Assembly: GCF_000375345.1 (NCBI RefSeq)
Contig: NZ_AQXD01000002.1
Coordinates: 1 to 55,687, forward strand
DNA: 55,687 bases
Origin: Wohlfahrtiimonas chitiniclastica DSM 18708
GTDB lineage: Bacteria; Pseudomonadota; Gammaproteobacteria; Cardiobacteriales; Wohlfahrtiimonadaceae
Reading direction: 5' to 3'
Positions 47,379 through 55,369 of this stretch are shown here, piece by piece (position 1 is the first letter of the stretch; each line of letters starts with the position of its first letter). The notes under the pieces are model-generated. The model worked only from the letters and a program-made list of their open reading frames with translations. It made no database searches and had not been told where the DNA came from. Both the position numbers and the translations under genes were made by a program.

Positions 47379-48146
47379 ATGAAAACCAATATGGTCTACA
47401 GAGCGAATGAATACAATGTGTGTGAGCGCGGCAATTATCGCAGCCATCGCTTTTTCTCTTATGGCGGCTTTTATGATGCGGATCGTACGCAGTTCGGAAC
47501 CTTGCGTTTATTGAACAATAACTTTTTCACAGGCCCTGGCCGTTTTGGTCAGCAACATCACAGTGATTTAGAAGTAATCATCATGCCATTAAATGGTGAA
47601 ATTGAATACACAGACAGCCGCGCCCATCGTTCGATTGTCAAAAAAGAAGAAGTATTGGTGGTGAGTGCAGGCACAGGCTTGAGTTATGCCATCAATAGCG
47701 TGAATCCTAAAGAAGAAGTCAATTATCTAAAAATTTGGGTGATGCCACGTAGACGCGGTTTAACGCCCCGTCATCAAGTGTGTGCGGTGGATACAGATAT
47801 GTTCGCCAATCGCTTTCATTACTTTGTTGCGCCTGATAATGTGATCAGTAAGGATCGCGCAGTGATTCATCAAGATGCGTGGATTGCGGCTTCAGAAGTC
47901 GATCCTAAGAAAAAAATCACCTACACGAAGAAAGATGCCAAAAATGGTGTGTTCATTCGTGTGTGCTATGGCGACATTAAAGTGCGCGATCATCTATTGT
48001 CAGAAGGCGATTGCATTGCCTTTGATGATAAACAAGACATTAAGATTGAAGGGATCACGCAAAACCGCTTTGTTTTGCTTGAATTACCGATGAATGTAAC
48101 GCTGTACGATTCAGAGGATTCGATCACTATCCCACCTAAGATGTAA
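47379..48146 (+). CDS. Pirin family protein
   Basis: Bicupin protein of about 255 residues. The N-terminal cupin (about 10-120) has the metal-binding pattern FGQQHHSDLEVIIMPLNGEIEY with two His and a Glu, and the preceding GGFYDADRTQFGTLRLLNNN matches YhhW/YhaK relatives. Pirins bind iron; some oxidise quercetin, while others have no known reaction. The ATG at 47379 follows AAAGGGGAA. It is monocistronic, with a terminator shared with the next gene. Confidence 0.88.
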   Translation: MKTNMVYRANEYNVCERGNYRSHRFFSYGGFYDADRTQFGTLRLLNNNFFTGPGRFGQQHHSDLEVIIMPLNGEIEYTDSRAHRSIVKKEEVLVVSAGTGLSYAINSVNPKEEVNYLKIWVMPRRRGLTPRHQVCAVDTDMFANRFHYFVAPDNVISKDRAVIHQDAWIAASEVDPKKKITYTKKDAKNGVFIRVCYGDIKVRDHLLSEGDCIAFDDKQDIKIEGITQNRFVLLELPMNVTLYDSEDSITIPPKM

Positions 48147-48174
48147 TCGAAGAATCGTCAGCATTACTTGAAGC

Positions 48175-48200
48175 AAAGCCTGATTTTATCAGGCTTTTTT
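48175..48200. terminator. Bidirectional terminator between pirin gene and yigM
   Basis: AAAGCCTGAT (48175-48184) and ATCAGGCTTT (48188-48197) form a perfect 10-bp stem with a TTT loop and a T run. Its right arm lies within the last codons of the convergent transporter gene. Confidence 0.9.
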
Positions 48201-49022
48201 CGGTTGTTTGGCCACCCAAAGGGAAATTAAAATGATGGTGGAACCAATCGTGAATTCAATGGGCATGTCAATCGTACCGCCAAACAGCAGATTGATCACA
48301 ATGCCAAAGGGAATGAGCAAATTATTCATCACCGATAATGTGGCAGCGGAGACTTTTGTCGCCCCTTGCAACCATAAATATTGCCCAAGCCCTGTGGCTA
48401 AAAATCCCACATAAAATAGGGATAGGAGCGTGCTGGTTTGCACGGTGAATTTTGTGGTGCCAAGGAGCAACCAAGTGGGGAAAACCACCACAAATGCACC
48501 GGCAAAGAACCAAAAGAAGCTTTGATAATTTTTGCGTGATTGCGTTTGTGTGCGCTGATAATAGGTTTGCCCAAACGCAAAAACAAAGTTTGCCGTTTGC
48601 ATCAGCACAAATCCCATGACAAATGATGGGGAAATGGCTTGATAACGAATGATCGCAGCGCCAATCACCGCTAAAAATGCCGCCATAAATGCGCGCGCCT
48701 GAAACGTTCTGTCAAAGAAACTTCGAATGATGACAATGTAAATCGGCGTTGTGATGGAAAAGAGCAGCACTTCAATCACGCTGATGTAATGAAAGGCTTG
48801 ATATAAAAAAATGTACGTCAAACCAAATTGGCATGCGCCCACGAGCATCAATTGCCCAATCTCTTGCAGCGATGTTTTGCGCACAAAGGGTAAAAAGATC
48901 ACGATGCCGCACATAATGCGGATCAATACCGCTAAATAAGGATCGACAAATGGGGCGATGTATAGGCCAATCAAGGAAAATGAGAGTGACCATAAAATGG
49001 AGATGACGGACAGTTCTAACAT
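48189..49022 (-). CDS. yigM: EamA/DMT family transporter, YigM-like (biotin transporter)
   Basis: Ten-helix inner-membrane carrier of about 277 residues. It resembles E. coli YigM, which takes up biotin, along much of its length: SILWSLSFSLIGLYIA, VDPYLAVLIRI, LLFSITTPIYI, AVIGAAIIRYQ and the ATKVSAATLSVMNNLLIP stretch. I chose the ATG at 49022, where YigM-like proteins begin, over one 66 bases upstream. Substrate assignment rests on that likeness and is moderate. Confidence 0.8.
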   Translation of the reverse strand: MLELSVISILWSLSFSLIGLYIAPFVDPYLAVLIRIMCGIVIFLPFVRKTSLQEIGQLMLVGACQFGLTYIFLYQAFHYISVIEVLLFSITTPIYIVIIRSFFDRTFQARAFMAAFLAVIGAAIIRYQAISPSFVMGFVLMQTANFVFAFGQTYYQRTQTQSRKNYQSFFWFFAGAFVVVFPTWLLLGTTKFTVQTSTLLSLFYVGFLATGLGQYLWLQGATKVSAATLSVMNNLLIPFGIVINLLFGGTIDMPIEFTIGSTIILISLWVAKQPKKA

Positions 49023-49094
49023 AATGAATTTTGCTGAGCTAAAAACGACATCATAGTGCAGCCCTTGGTAAAAAGCGAATATTCTCAAATGACC

Positions 49095-49103
49095 TGATAT
49101 AAT
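49095..49103 (+). promoter_or_regulatory. Extended -10 promoter of murJ
   Basis: TGATATAAT gives a consensus -10 with the TG extension, about 30 bases before the murJ start, in the divergent gap with yigM. Confidence 0.6.
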
Positions 49104-49132
49104 TTGCCCTTTGATTCACCACGCAGACGATC

Positions 49133-50695
49133 ATGGCACAAACAATACAGACAAAGAAAAAACGCGGTCTTCTAGGCTCGCTCTTCACCATCAGCGCATG
49201 GACGTTGGTTTCACGCATTTTAGGGCTTGTGCGTGACATCGTATTTGCAAGCTTCTTTGGTGCAAGCGCCATGATGGATGCCTTTAATGTGGCGTTTAGA
49301 ATCCCGAATCTCTTTCGCCGATTTTTTGGGGAAGGCGCATTTAACCAATCTTTTGTGCCGGTTTTCAGTGAATATTATGAGAAAAAGCGTAATCAACTGC
49401 CGCTCTTTGTGGCAGAGGTTTCCGGTTCTTTAGGCATTGTGCTCCTTGCGATTACTGCCCTTGGCATTCTTTTTGCACCAGAATTGGTGACGGTGTTTGC
49501 CAGCGGCTTTAAAGCGGATCCTGAGAAGTTTGCCTTAACGGCGGATTTGGTGCGCATCATGATTCCGTATGTCTTTTTGATTTGCATGCTCGCGATGTAT
49601 TCAAGTATTTTAAACTCATTAGATCGTTTTGCGCTGCCTGCATTGTTGCCAAGTTTGTTGAACATCGCTTTAATCATTGGTGCATTTGTGAGCGTGGAGT
49701 TTTTAGAGATTCCGATCATGGGCTTAGGTTATGCTGTTTTGATTGCAGGGATTTTGCAATGCATGATTGTAATGATGAGTGTGCACCGCCAAAATTTATT
49801 GACGAAAATGCCGCGCGTTGCCTTTGGCGCACCGGGCGTAAAGCAGGTGATTGTGTTGATGGTGCCCGCTTTAATCGGCTCATCAAGCAGCCAAATTAAT
49901 ATTCTGATTAACACACAATTGGCATCGCGTTTAGAAACAGGCAGTGTGACATGGCTCTATTATTCGGATCGTTTGGTGGAATTTGCATTGGGCACGGTTG
50001 CAGTTGCGTTAGGCACAGTTGTGTTGCCGAAATTGTCCCGTTTAAATGCATTAAATGATCGTGAAGGCTTTGAAAAAACCGTCAATTGGGGCATTCGATT
50101 GGCGCTGGTTTTGGGTGTGCCATCAAGCATTGGGCTGATCATTTTGGCAGAACCTTTATTGGCGCTGCTTTTCATGCGCGGCGCTTTTACTTTGTATGAT
50201 GTGAAGATGTCCGCCTTGAGCTTGGTCACCTATGGCACAAGCATTGTGGCGTATTTTCTCATTAAGATTTTAGCGCCCGTGTATTACTCAAGACAAGACA
50301 CCAAAACACCTCTGAAATTTGGTTTAGTGGCCATTGGTGTGAACATTGCCTTACAATTTGTCTTGGTGCATTATTATGCGCATGCAGGGCTTGCACTTTC
50401 GACCTCGATTGCGGCGTGGGTCAATGCAATGCTGTTGATGATGGGTTTGCATCATTTGGGCATTTATCGCATTCAGCGCCTATGGACAGGGCAATTGTGG
50501 GTGATTGTGCCTGCAAATATTATGCTCGGTCTTTTCTTATATTGGGTCTCAACGTATCAGGACTTTTGGTTTGATTCAGGCTTATTGCTACGCTTAGCGG
50601 CGCTTGTAGTGGTTATGATGGTGGCATTGGTGGGTTACTTTGCAACGCTACATGTGCTTGGATTCTCTGTGAAACAATTCAAAAATGTCTCGTAA
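49133..50695 (+). CDS. murJ: Lipid II flippase MurJ
   Basis: Essential flippase that moves lipid II to the periplasmic face for peptidoglycan synthesis. The 520-residue protein has about 14 membrane helices. The N-terminal SRILGLVRDIVFASFFGASAMMDAFNVAFRIPNLFRRFFGEGAF run is the MurJ/MviN signature (cited here as SRILGLVRDIVFA, DAFNVAFRIPN and RRFFGEGAFNQSF). Charged residues in the central cavity are in place, for example the R in FRIPNLFRR. Monocistronic. Confidence 0.96.
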   Translation: MAQTIQTKKKRGLLGSLFTISAWTLVSRILGLVRDIVFASFFGASAMMDAFNVAFRIPNLFRRFFGEGAFNQSFVPVFSEYYEKKRNQLPLFVAEVSGSLGIVLLAITALGILFAPELVTVFASGFKADPEKFALTADLVRIMIPYVFLICMLAMYSSILNSLDRFALPALLPSLLNIALIIGAFVSVEFLEIPIMGLGYAVLIAGILQCMIVMMSVHRQNLLTKMPRVAFGAPGVKQVIVLMVPALIGSSSSQINILINTQLASRLETGSVTWLYYSDRLVEFALGTVAVALGTVVLPKLSRLNALNDREGFEKTVNWGIRLALVLGVPSSIGLIILAEPLLALLFMRGAFTLYDVKMSALSLVTYGTSIVAYFLIKILAPVYYSRQDTKTPLKFGLVAIGVNIALQFVLVHYYAHAGLALSTSIAAWVNAMLLMMGLHHLGIYRIQRLWTGQLWVIVPANIMLGLFLYWVSTYQDFWFDSGLLLRLAALVVVMMVALVGYFATLHVLGFSVKQFKNVS

Positions 50696-50700
50696 ATACA

Positions 50701-50714
50701 TTGATCTGGATCAA
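50701..50714 (+). promoter_or_regulatory. Perfect FNR-type site between murJ and luxS
   Basis: TTGATCTGGATCAA matches TTGAT-N4-ATCAA at all ten defined bases. It starts five bases after the murJ stop. A -10 for class II activation would be near 50735-50742; AATTAT and TAAATT are present there but are weak. No coding gene lies downstream before a terminator at 50867. Confidence 0.55.
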
Positions 50715-50746
50715 AAAGTAAAGTTTTGTATGTAAATTATCCATGT

Positions 50747-50893
50747 GTAAATTTTTGTTTGAGCTTTCTGATCATTTCGCGTATTGTATCACCTACCAAG
50801 CAACTACAGACTGAATGACACTGCACAAGTTTGAGAAATAACAAGGTTACATAACAATAATTGAGCAAGCGCCTAAAATTAGGCGCTTTTTTT
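50747..50893 (+). ncRNA. Candidate FNR-controlled small RNA
   Basis: Between the convergent genes murJ and luxS there are about 200 non-coding bases. They begin with a perfect FNR-type site and end with a one-sided rho-independent terminator. The expected transcript of about 145 nt is A/U-rich and mostly unstructured before the terminator, as in Hfq-binding RNAs. It contains UAUCACCUACC (near 50788), which is complementary to Shine-Dalgarno sequences. Start and length are estimates. The alternative is a long murJ 3' untranslated region. Confidence 0.45.
50867..50893 (+). terminator. Rho-independent terminator (plus strand only)
   Basis: AAGCGCCTAA (50867-50876) and TTAGGCGCTT (50879-50888) form a perfect 10-bp stem, followed by seven T (50887-50893). 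On the minus strand no T tract follows, so it does not serve luxS. Confidence 0.9.
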
Positions 50894-50902
50894 ATGTAGT
50901 GT

Positions 50903-51379
50903 TTAGATCACTTTGCGTACAAATGCATCCTCACTGATGCCTTGTTTTAAGATGATTTTTGCCCATTCTTTTGCAGAATGTAGCGAATGATCCTTATAGT
51001 TACCGCAGGCAACACGCGCAATGCCTTGCACCTGATCAATGGTGTAATCATCTTTGACGATGGTTTCAAGCGTTGCTTTCAGGGCTTTGGCAACATCAGT
51101 TGCGCTCGGTTCACCCCATGCAATCAAATGAAAACCTGTGCGGCAGCCAAAGGGCGAGATGTCAATGATGCCTGCTAAATGATTGCGCATCAAATCAGCA
51201 AAAATGTGCTCCATGGTGTGTAATCCACAAGTTTCGATCGCCACTTCATTCGGCTGAGTCAAGCGTACATCAAAATTGGTGATCACATCGCCTTTAGGGC
51301 CATGTTCTTTGGCGATTAAGCGCACATACGGCGCAAGCACTTTGTCATGATCAAGGGTAAAACTTTCAACTTCTGCCAT
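50903..51379 (-). CDS. luxS: S-ribosylhomocysteine lyase LuxS
   Basis: Splits S-ribosylhomocysteine to homocysteine and the AI-2 precursor DPD. The metal site is complete in 158 residues: HTMEH (about 54-58) and the cysteine in [12 protein letters not shown] (about 124-135). The reactive Cys in SPFGCRTGF (about 83) is also present. It recycles the methyl cycle and may make the AI-2 signal. AGGAG precedes the start. It lies 45 bases downstream of comM in the same direction. Confidence 0.97.
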   Translation of the reverse strand: MAEVESFTLDHDKVLAPYVRLIAKEHGPKGDVITNFDVRLTQPNEVAIETCGLHTMEHIFADLMRNHLAGIIDISPFGCRTGFHLIAWGEPSATDVAKALKATLETIVKDDYTIDQVQGIARVACGNYKDHSLHSAKEWAKIILKQGISEDAFVRKVI

Positions 51380-51424
51380 TTTATCTTCTCCTATATGTTT
51401 GGTTGGTTATGTAGTATATATACC

Positions 51425-52918
51425 TTAAAAATTCATGGCACGGAAGGCTAAAGCTTCAGTTAAATGTGTGGCTTTAATGTCATCAGATCCCTCTAAGTCA
51501 GCAATGGTGCGGGCAACGCGCAAAATTCGATGAAAACTTCTCGGTGATAAATTTAATCTTTTTTGTGCTTTATCCATCAATTCAAGCTCTTTGATGCCTA
51601 AATGACAATCCTCATCAATCTCCCGTACAGAGAGCAAGGCATTGTGCTTACCGCGCCTTGCCAATTGACGGGCACGGGCTTTAAGCACGCTGTCTCGCAT
51701 TTCGCTTGAGGATTCGCCAAGTTGCGTTGATTGCAGCTCAGATGTCATCAAACGCGGCACTTCCACATGTAGATCAATGCGATCTAAAAATGGCCCTGAA
51801 ATTTTATTGCGATAACGGGCAACCGCATCATTGCTGCATTGGCATGCTTTTTCTTTATCCCCATAAAATCCGCAAGCACAGGGATTCATGGCTGCAATCA
51901 ATTGAAATTGTGCGGGGAATTTTGCTTGGCTTGTGGCGCGTGAAATGTGAATTTCCCCAGATTCTAAAGGTTCACGCAGGGTTTCTAAAACTTTGCGATC
52001 AAATTCGGGTAACTCATCTAAAAAGAGCACACCATGATGGGCAAGGGAAATTTCACCCGGCCGCGGATTCGATCCACCGCCCACAAGAGAAACAGAAGAG
52101 GCTGTATGATGTGGTGCACGAAATGGGCGCACGCCAAATTGTTCAATGTCAAATCCTTGATGGCTGACGGAGGCAATGGCGGCGGCTTCAATGGCTTCGG
52201 TTTGTGTCATGTCTGGCAAAATCGTCATAAAACGTGAAGCCAACATAGTTTTACCGGTACCCGGTGGGCCAATCAGTAAAATATTGTGCCCGCCACTTGC
52301 GGCAATTTTCAGCGCACGTTTTGCAAAGACTTGTCCCTTAATGTCGAGCATATCAAGGTGCGAATGCATGTGATGAATGTCCGCTTGATCAGGTGGGGAC
52401 AGCGTGGCTTTTTGCTCTAAAAATGTCACCACTTCTTTTAAGGAGCTCGCCACTAAGATGTGCGAGCTGTCTAAAAAGCCCACTTCATTGCTGCGATCTT
52501 TCGGAATGATGATGTTTTTATGGTGGGAAACAGCCGCAATCACCGTAGGCAATAAACCACGAATGGCACGTAAGTCACCGGTTAATGCCAGTTCACCAAT
52601 GAATTCATGTGTGTCGATTAAGGGCGATTGCAATTGTCCTGAGGCGATCAATACGCCAAGGGCAATGGAAAGATCATAACGTCCGCCTTCTTTAGGCAGA
52701 TCGGCTGGGGAGAGATTGACGGTGATTTTACGCGCAGGGAACTCAAAGCCTGAGTTGATGATGGCTGCACGAACGCGGTCTTTGCTCTCTTTGACGGCGG
52801 TTTCTGGCATCCCGACAATGTGAAATGCAGGTAAACCATTGCTGATATGAGTTTCAACGCGAACAATCTCAGATGTGAGCGCCTTTTGTGCACGCGTATA
52901 AAGAATGGATAAATTCAC
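51425..52918 (-). CDS. comM: YifB/ComM family Mg-chelatase-like AAA+ ATPase
   Basis: Hexameric branch-migration helicase needed for integration of DNA taken up by transformation. Of 497 residues, about 1-165 form a Lon-like domain (GLPAFHIVGMPETAVKESKDRVRAA region). The AAA+ module has Walker A GPPGTGKTMLASRF (about 217-230), Walker B GVLFLDELPEF (about 295) and a zinc-type cluster CACGFYGDKEKACQC. The C-terminal helical domain ends RVARTIADLEGSD. The start is GTG at 52918 with AGAGGG six bases ahead, both inside a long stem (see next entry). Confidence 0.94.
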   Translation of the reverse strand: MNLSILYTRAQKALTSEIVRVETHISNGLPAFHIVGMPETAVKESKDRVRAAIINSGFEFPARKITVNLSPADLPKEGGRYDLSIALGVLIASGQLQSPLIDTHEFIGELALTGDLRAIRGLLPTVIAAVSHHKNIIIPKDRSNEVGFLDSSHILVASSLKEVVTFLEQKATLSPPDQADIHHMHSHLDMLDIKGQVFAKRALKIAASGGHNILLIGPPGTGKTMLASRFMTILPDMTQTEAIEAAAIASVSHQGFDIEQFGVRPFRAPHHTASSVSLVGGGSNPRPGEISLAHHGVLFLDELPEFDRKVLETLREPLESGEIHISRATSQAKFPAQFQLIAAMNPCACGFYGDKEKACQCSNDAVARYRNKISGPFLDRIDLHVEVPRLMTSELQSTQLGESSSEMRDSVLKARARQLARRGKHNALLSVREIDEDCHLGIKELELMDKAQKRLNLSPRSFHRILRVARTIADLEGSDDIKATHLTEALAFRAMNF

Positions 52919-52977
52919 ACTTCACCCTCTTTATGTGGTTGATTACGATCATTAATCTACCACGAGTGTGAAGTGTG
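52916..52977 (-). promoter_or_regulatory. Long RNA stem masking the comM start
   Basis: On the comM-sense strand CACACTTCAC (52977-52968) pairs perfectly with GTGAAGTGTG (52925-52916), which contains the GTG start codon. Inside, CTC pairs with GAG next to the Shine-Dalgarno, then GTGGT with ACCAC, and GATTA with TAATC, around a seven-base loop. That is about 23 base pairs with small mismatches. If transcribed from upstream (for example with pdxS), it would hide the ribosome site. Confidence 0.55.
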
Positions 52978-52995
52978 TTTGATTGATTTGTTAAA

Positions 52996-53847
52996 TTAAC
53001 GACCCGCCATGATTTGTGTTTCGTCTAATGTGGCAATCTCGATGCCTTTCATTGGCGCGCCTAAGTTTCTAGACAATTTTGCCAACAATTCGAAATCTTC
53101 ATAATTTGCCGTGGCTTGTACGATTGCGCGGGCAAAAGCTTCAGGGTTTTCAGATTTGAAAATACCTGAGCCCACAAATACACCATCTGCGCCTAATAAC
53201 ATCATCAATACCGCATCCGCTGGGGTTGCAACGCCGCCTGCGGCATAGTTCACCACAGGTAAGCGACCATTTTTCTTGATCTCTTTGATGAGTTCATAAG
53301 GCGCGCCGATGTCACGCGCATACACCATCAATTCATCGTCAGATTTTGTGGTCAATAAACGGATCTCTTCATTCACTTGACGCATGTGGCGCACCGCTTC
53401 TACGATGTTGCCTGTGCCTGGTTCACCTTTTGTGCGAAGCATTTTAGAGCCTTCACCAATGCGACGAAGGGCTTCACCTAAGTTGCGGCAACCACATACG
53501 AATGGTACTTTGTAATCGCTTTTGAGTAAGTGATACACATCATCTGCGGGCGTCAATACTTCACTCTCATCGATGTAATCAATGCCGATGGCTTCTAAAA
53601 TACGAGCTTCTGCAATGTGGCCAATGCGCACTTTTGCCATCACAGGAATGGACACAGAGGCTTTGATGGCATGGATCAATTCAGGATCTGTCATGCGAGC
53701 AACGCCGCCTTCTTTACGAATGTCTGACGGTACGCGCTCTAAAGCCATCACTGCCACAGCGCCTGCAGCTTCAGCGATTTTAGCTTCTTCAACACTCACA
53801 ACATCCATGATTACGCCGCGTGGTGGCATCACAACTTCTTGACTCAT
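52996..53847 (-). CDS. pdxS: Pyridoxal 5'-phosphate synthase subunit PdxS
   Basis: Lyase subunit that makes PLP from ribose 5-phosphate, glyceraldehyde 3-phosphate and ammonia from PdxT. The 283 residues contain GVIMDVV (catalytic Asp), [21 protein letters not shown] (Schiff-base Lys), [31 protein letters not shown] and the phosphate-binding [12 protein letters not shown]. The N-terminal helix is about ten residues shorter than in Bacillus. AAAGGGG lies ahead of the ATG at 53847. pdxT is not beside it. It is divergent from the PdxR-like regulator. Confidence 0.95.
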   Translation of the reverse strand: MSQEVVMPPRGVIMDVVSVEEAKIAEAAGAVAVMALERVPSDIRKEGGVARMTDPELIHAIKASVSIPVMAKVRIGHIAEARILEAIGIDYIDESEVLTPADDVYHLLKSDYKVPFVCGCRNLGEALRRIGEGSKMLRTKGEPGTGNIVEAVRHMRQVNEEIRLLTTKSDDELMVYARDIGAPYELIKEIKKNGRLPVVNYAAGGVATPADAVLMMLLGADGVFVGSGIFKSENPEAFARAIVQATANYEDFELLAKLSRNLGAPMKGIEIATLDETQIMAGR

Positions 53848-53965
53848 TTTTTTCCCCTTTGACTTGGTTTTGTTTAAAAGTAGCACTAGCCTACCAAGGG
53901 AAAAACCGTCATCATAGAACCAGTTGGTTGCTTTTTATACCATCCACTTTTTTAAAGGATGCAAC
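53848..53965. promoter_or_regulatory. Divergent control region of pdxS and pdxR
   Basis: In this 118-base gap AACCAGTTGGTT (53918-53929) is a small palindrome (AACCA and TGGTT arms), and related CCAAG/CTTGG strings occur at about 53893-53899 and 53855-53861. These may be sites for the divergent MocR-type regulator, which commonly controls pdxST. The assignment is inference. Confidence 0.35.
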
Positions 53966-55357
53966 ATGTTTGTGATTGACCGAGATCATCGTAAACCTTT
54001 TTATCAGCAAATCATTGAAATGATTGAAGAGGCCATCATCAATGGCCAATTGCCAGCCGGGGCAAGATTACCCTCAGAGCGCGCCTTAAGTGAACGATTA
54101 ATGGTCAATCGTTCCACCGTCATTCGTGCTTTTGATGAATTGGCAGCGCGCAATATCATCATTAAGCGTGCGGGTTCTGGCACCTTTGTGAATGATCAAA
54201 AATGGGGATTGTTGACCCATCCATCCCTCAATTGGCGGCACAATAGTTTGGATCAATTGTTTCAGCCGCGCCCATCTTCTGTGCGCCCGCAGCAACACAG
54301 TTATGATCTACGAAGCGGCGATTTACCGATTGAGCTCTATCCGCCGTTACAGTTGCCAGAAACCGATTGGCAAACTTTGATCCATGCAGAGTTGCAAGAT
54401 GACAGCGCGCGCCTTGGCATTGCGTCTCTTCGTGAAGCGGTGCAGCGCTATTTGTATGATCGCTTTCGCTACAAAGTGCCCATTGAGCAAATTTTGATCA
54501 CATCAGGTGCGCAGCAAGCCATTTCATTGATTGCGTTAGGTTTGCTCAAACCCGGTGATGCCATTGGGATTGAGCAACCTTCTTATTTTTATGCGCTACC
54601 GATTTTTCAATCAGTTGGGCTACGAATTTATGGGATTCCGGTGGATCAGCAAGGCATTTGCATAGATAAATTAGATGAATTGGTGCATAAACATTCTCTG
54701 AAAATGCTGTTTGTGAATCCGAATTTTCAAAATCCCACAGGTTACGTGATGAGTGCTCAGCGCAAAAAGCAGTTGGTGGATTTTTGTCATCGTAAAAAAT
54801 TGGCGATCGTGGAAGATGATGCCTATAGCCAATTGAAACTCCATTCAACGCTCGATGTTTCGCCCATTGCGCAGCATGATCAACACGGCAATACGATTTA
54901 TATGGGCTCATTGTCCAAATATTTAGGGCGCTCCATTCGCATTGGTTGGATGATTGCGCCGGCGGCAGTTGTCAATAATTTAGCGAACATTCGTCATCAG
55001 CTCGATTCAGGTTTGAGCGCCTTGCCGCAAGTGATGGCGGAAAATTATCTCAACCATTATGCCGATCAACATGAGCAACTGCTTCGAACCACGTTAGCAA
55101 CGCGCATGCAACATTGTGTGGCGCATTTACGCAGCATTTTGCCCAAGCATTATCGGTTTGATGTGCCCCAAGGCGGCTTTCATCTCTATTTAACACGCCT
55201 TGATCACCATAAAGCGTATGGAAAACCGATTGTGCAGGATTTAGCGGATCATCAGATTCTTGCCACAGAAGGCGAATTTTTCGGGGATGCACGCATTAAA
55301 AACAGCGCCCGCATCAGTTTTGTGCATGCTACAATCGCCCCATCAGAATCCCATTAA
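53966..55357 (+). CDS. pdxR: MocR/GntR family PLP-dependent regulator, PdxR-like
   Basis: A 463-residue regulator. Residues about 1-75 form a winged helix of the GntR type (LPAGARLPSERALSERLMVNRSTVIRAFDEL, cited by its ends). Residues about 110-460 form an aminotransferase-like domain with the PLP-site pieces NPNFQNPTGYV, EDDAYSQL and the Schiff-base lysine in GSLSKYLGRSIRIGW. The position divergent to pdxS fits PdxR, which activates PLP synthesis and senses PLP. ATG at 53966 with AAAGGA ahead. Confidence 0.92.
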   Translation: MFVIDRDHRKPFYQQIIEMIEEAIINGQLPAGARLPSERALSERLMVNRSTVIRAFDELAARNIIIKRAGSGTFVNDQKWGLLTHPSLNWRHNSLDQLFQPRPSSVRPQQHSYDLRSGDLPIELYPPLQLPETDWQTLIHAELQDDSARLGIASLREAVQRYLYDRFRYKVPIEQILITSGAQQAISLIALGLLKPGDAIGIEQPSYFYALPIFQSVGLRIYGIPVDQQGICIDKLDELVHKHSLKMLFVNPNFQNPTGYVMSAQRKKQLVDFCHRKKLAIVEDDAYSQLKLHSTLDVSPIAQHDQHGNTIYMGSLSKYLGRSIRIGWMIAPAAVVNNLANIRHQLDSGLSALPQVMAENYLNHYADQHEQLLRTTLATRMQHCVAHLRSILPKHYRFDVPQGGFHLYLTRLDHHKAYGKPIVQDLADHQILATEGEFFGDARIKNSARISFVHATIAPSESH

Positions 55358-55369
55358 GAGACGATAATC

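Noticed and set aside
52939-52952. FNR-like site TTGATTACGATCAT upstream of comM
   Set aside because: One mismatch, and its position relative to comM would put an activated start inside the gene. It is explained by the inner arm of the comM leader stem.
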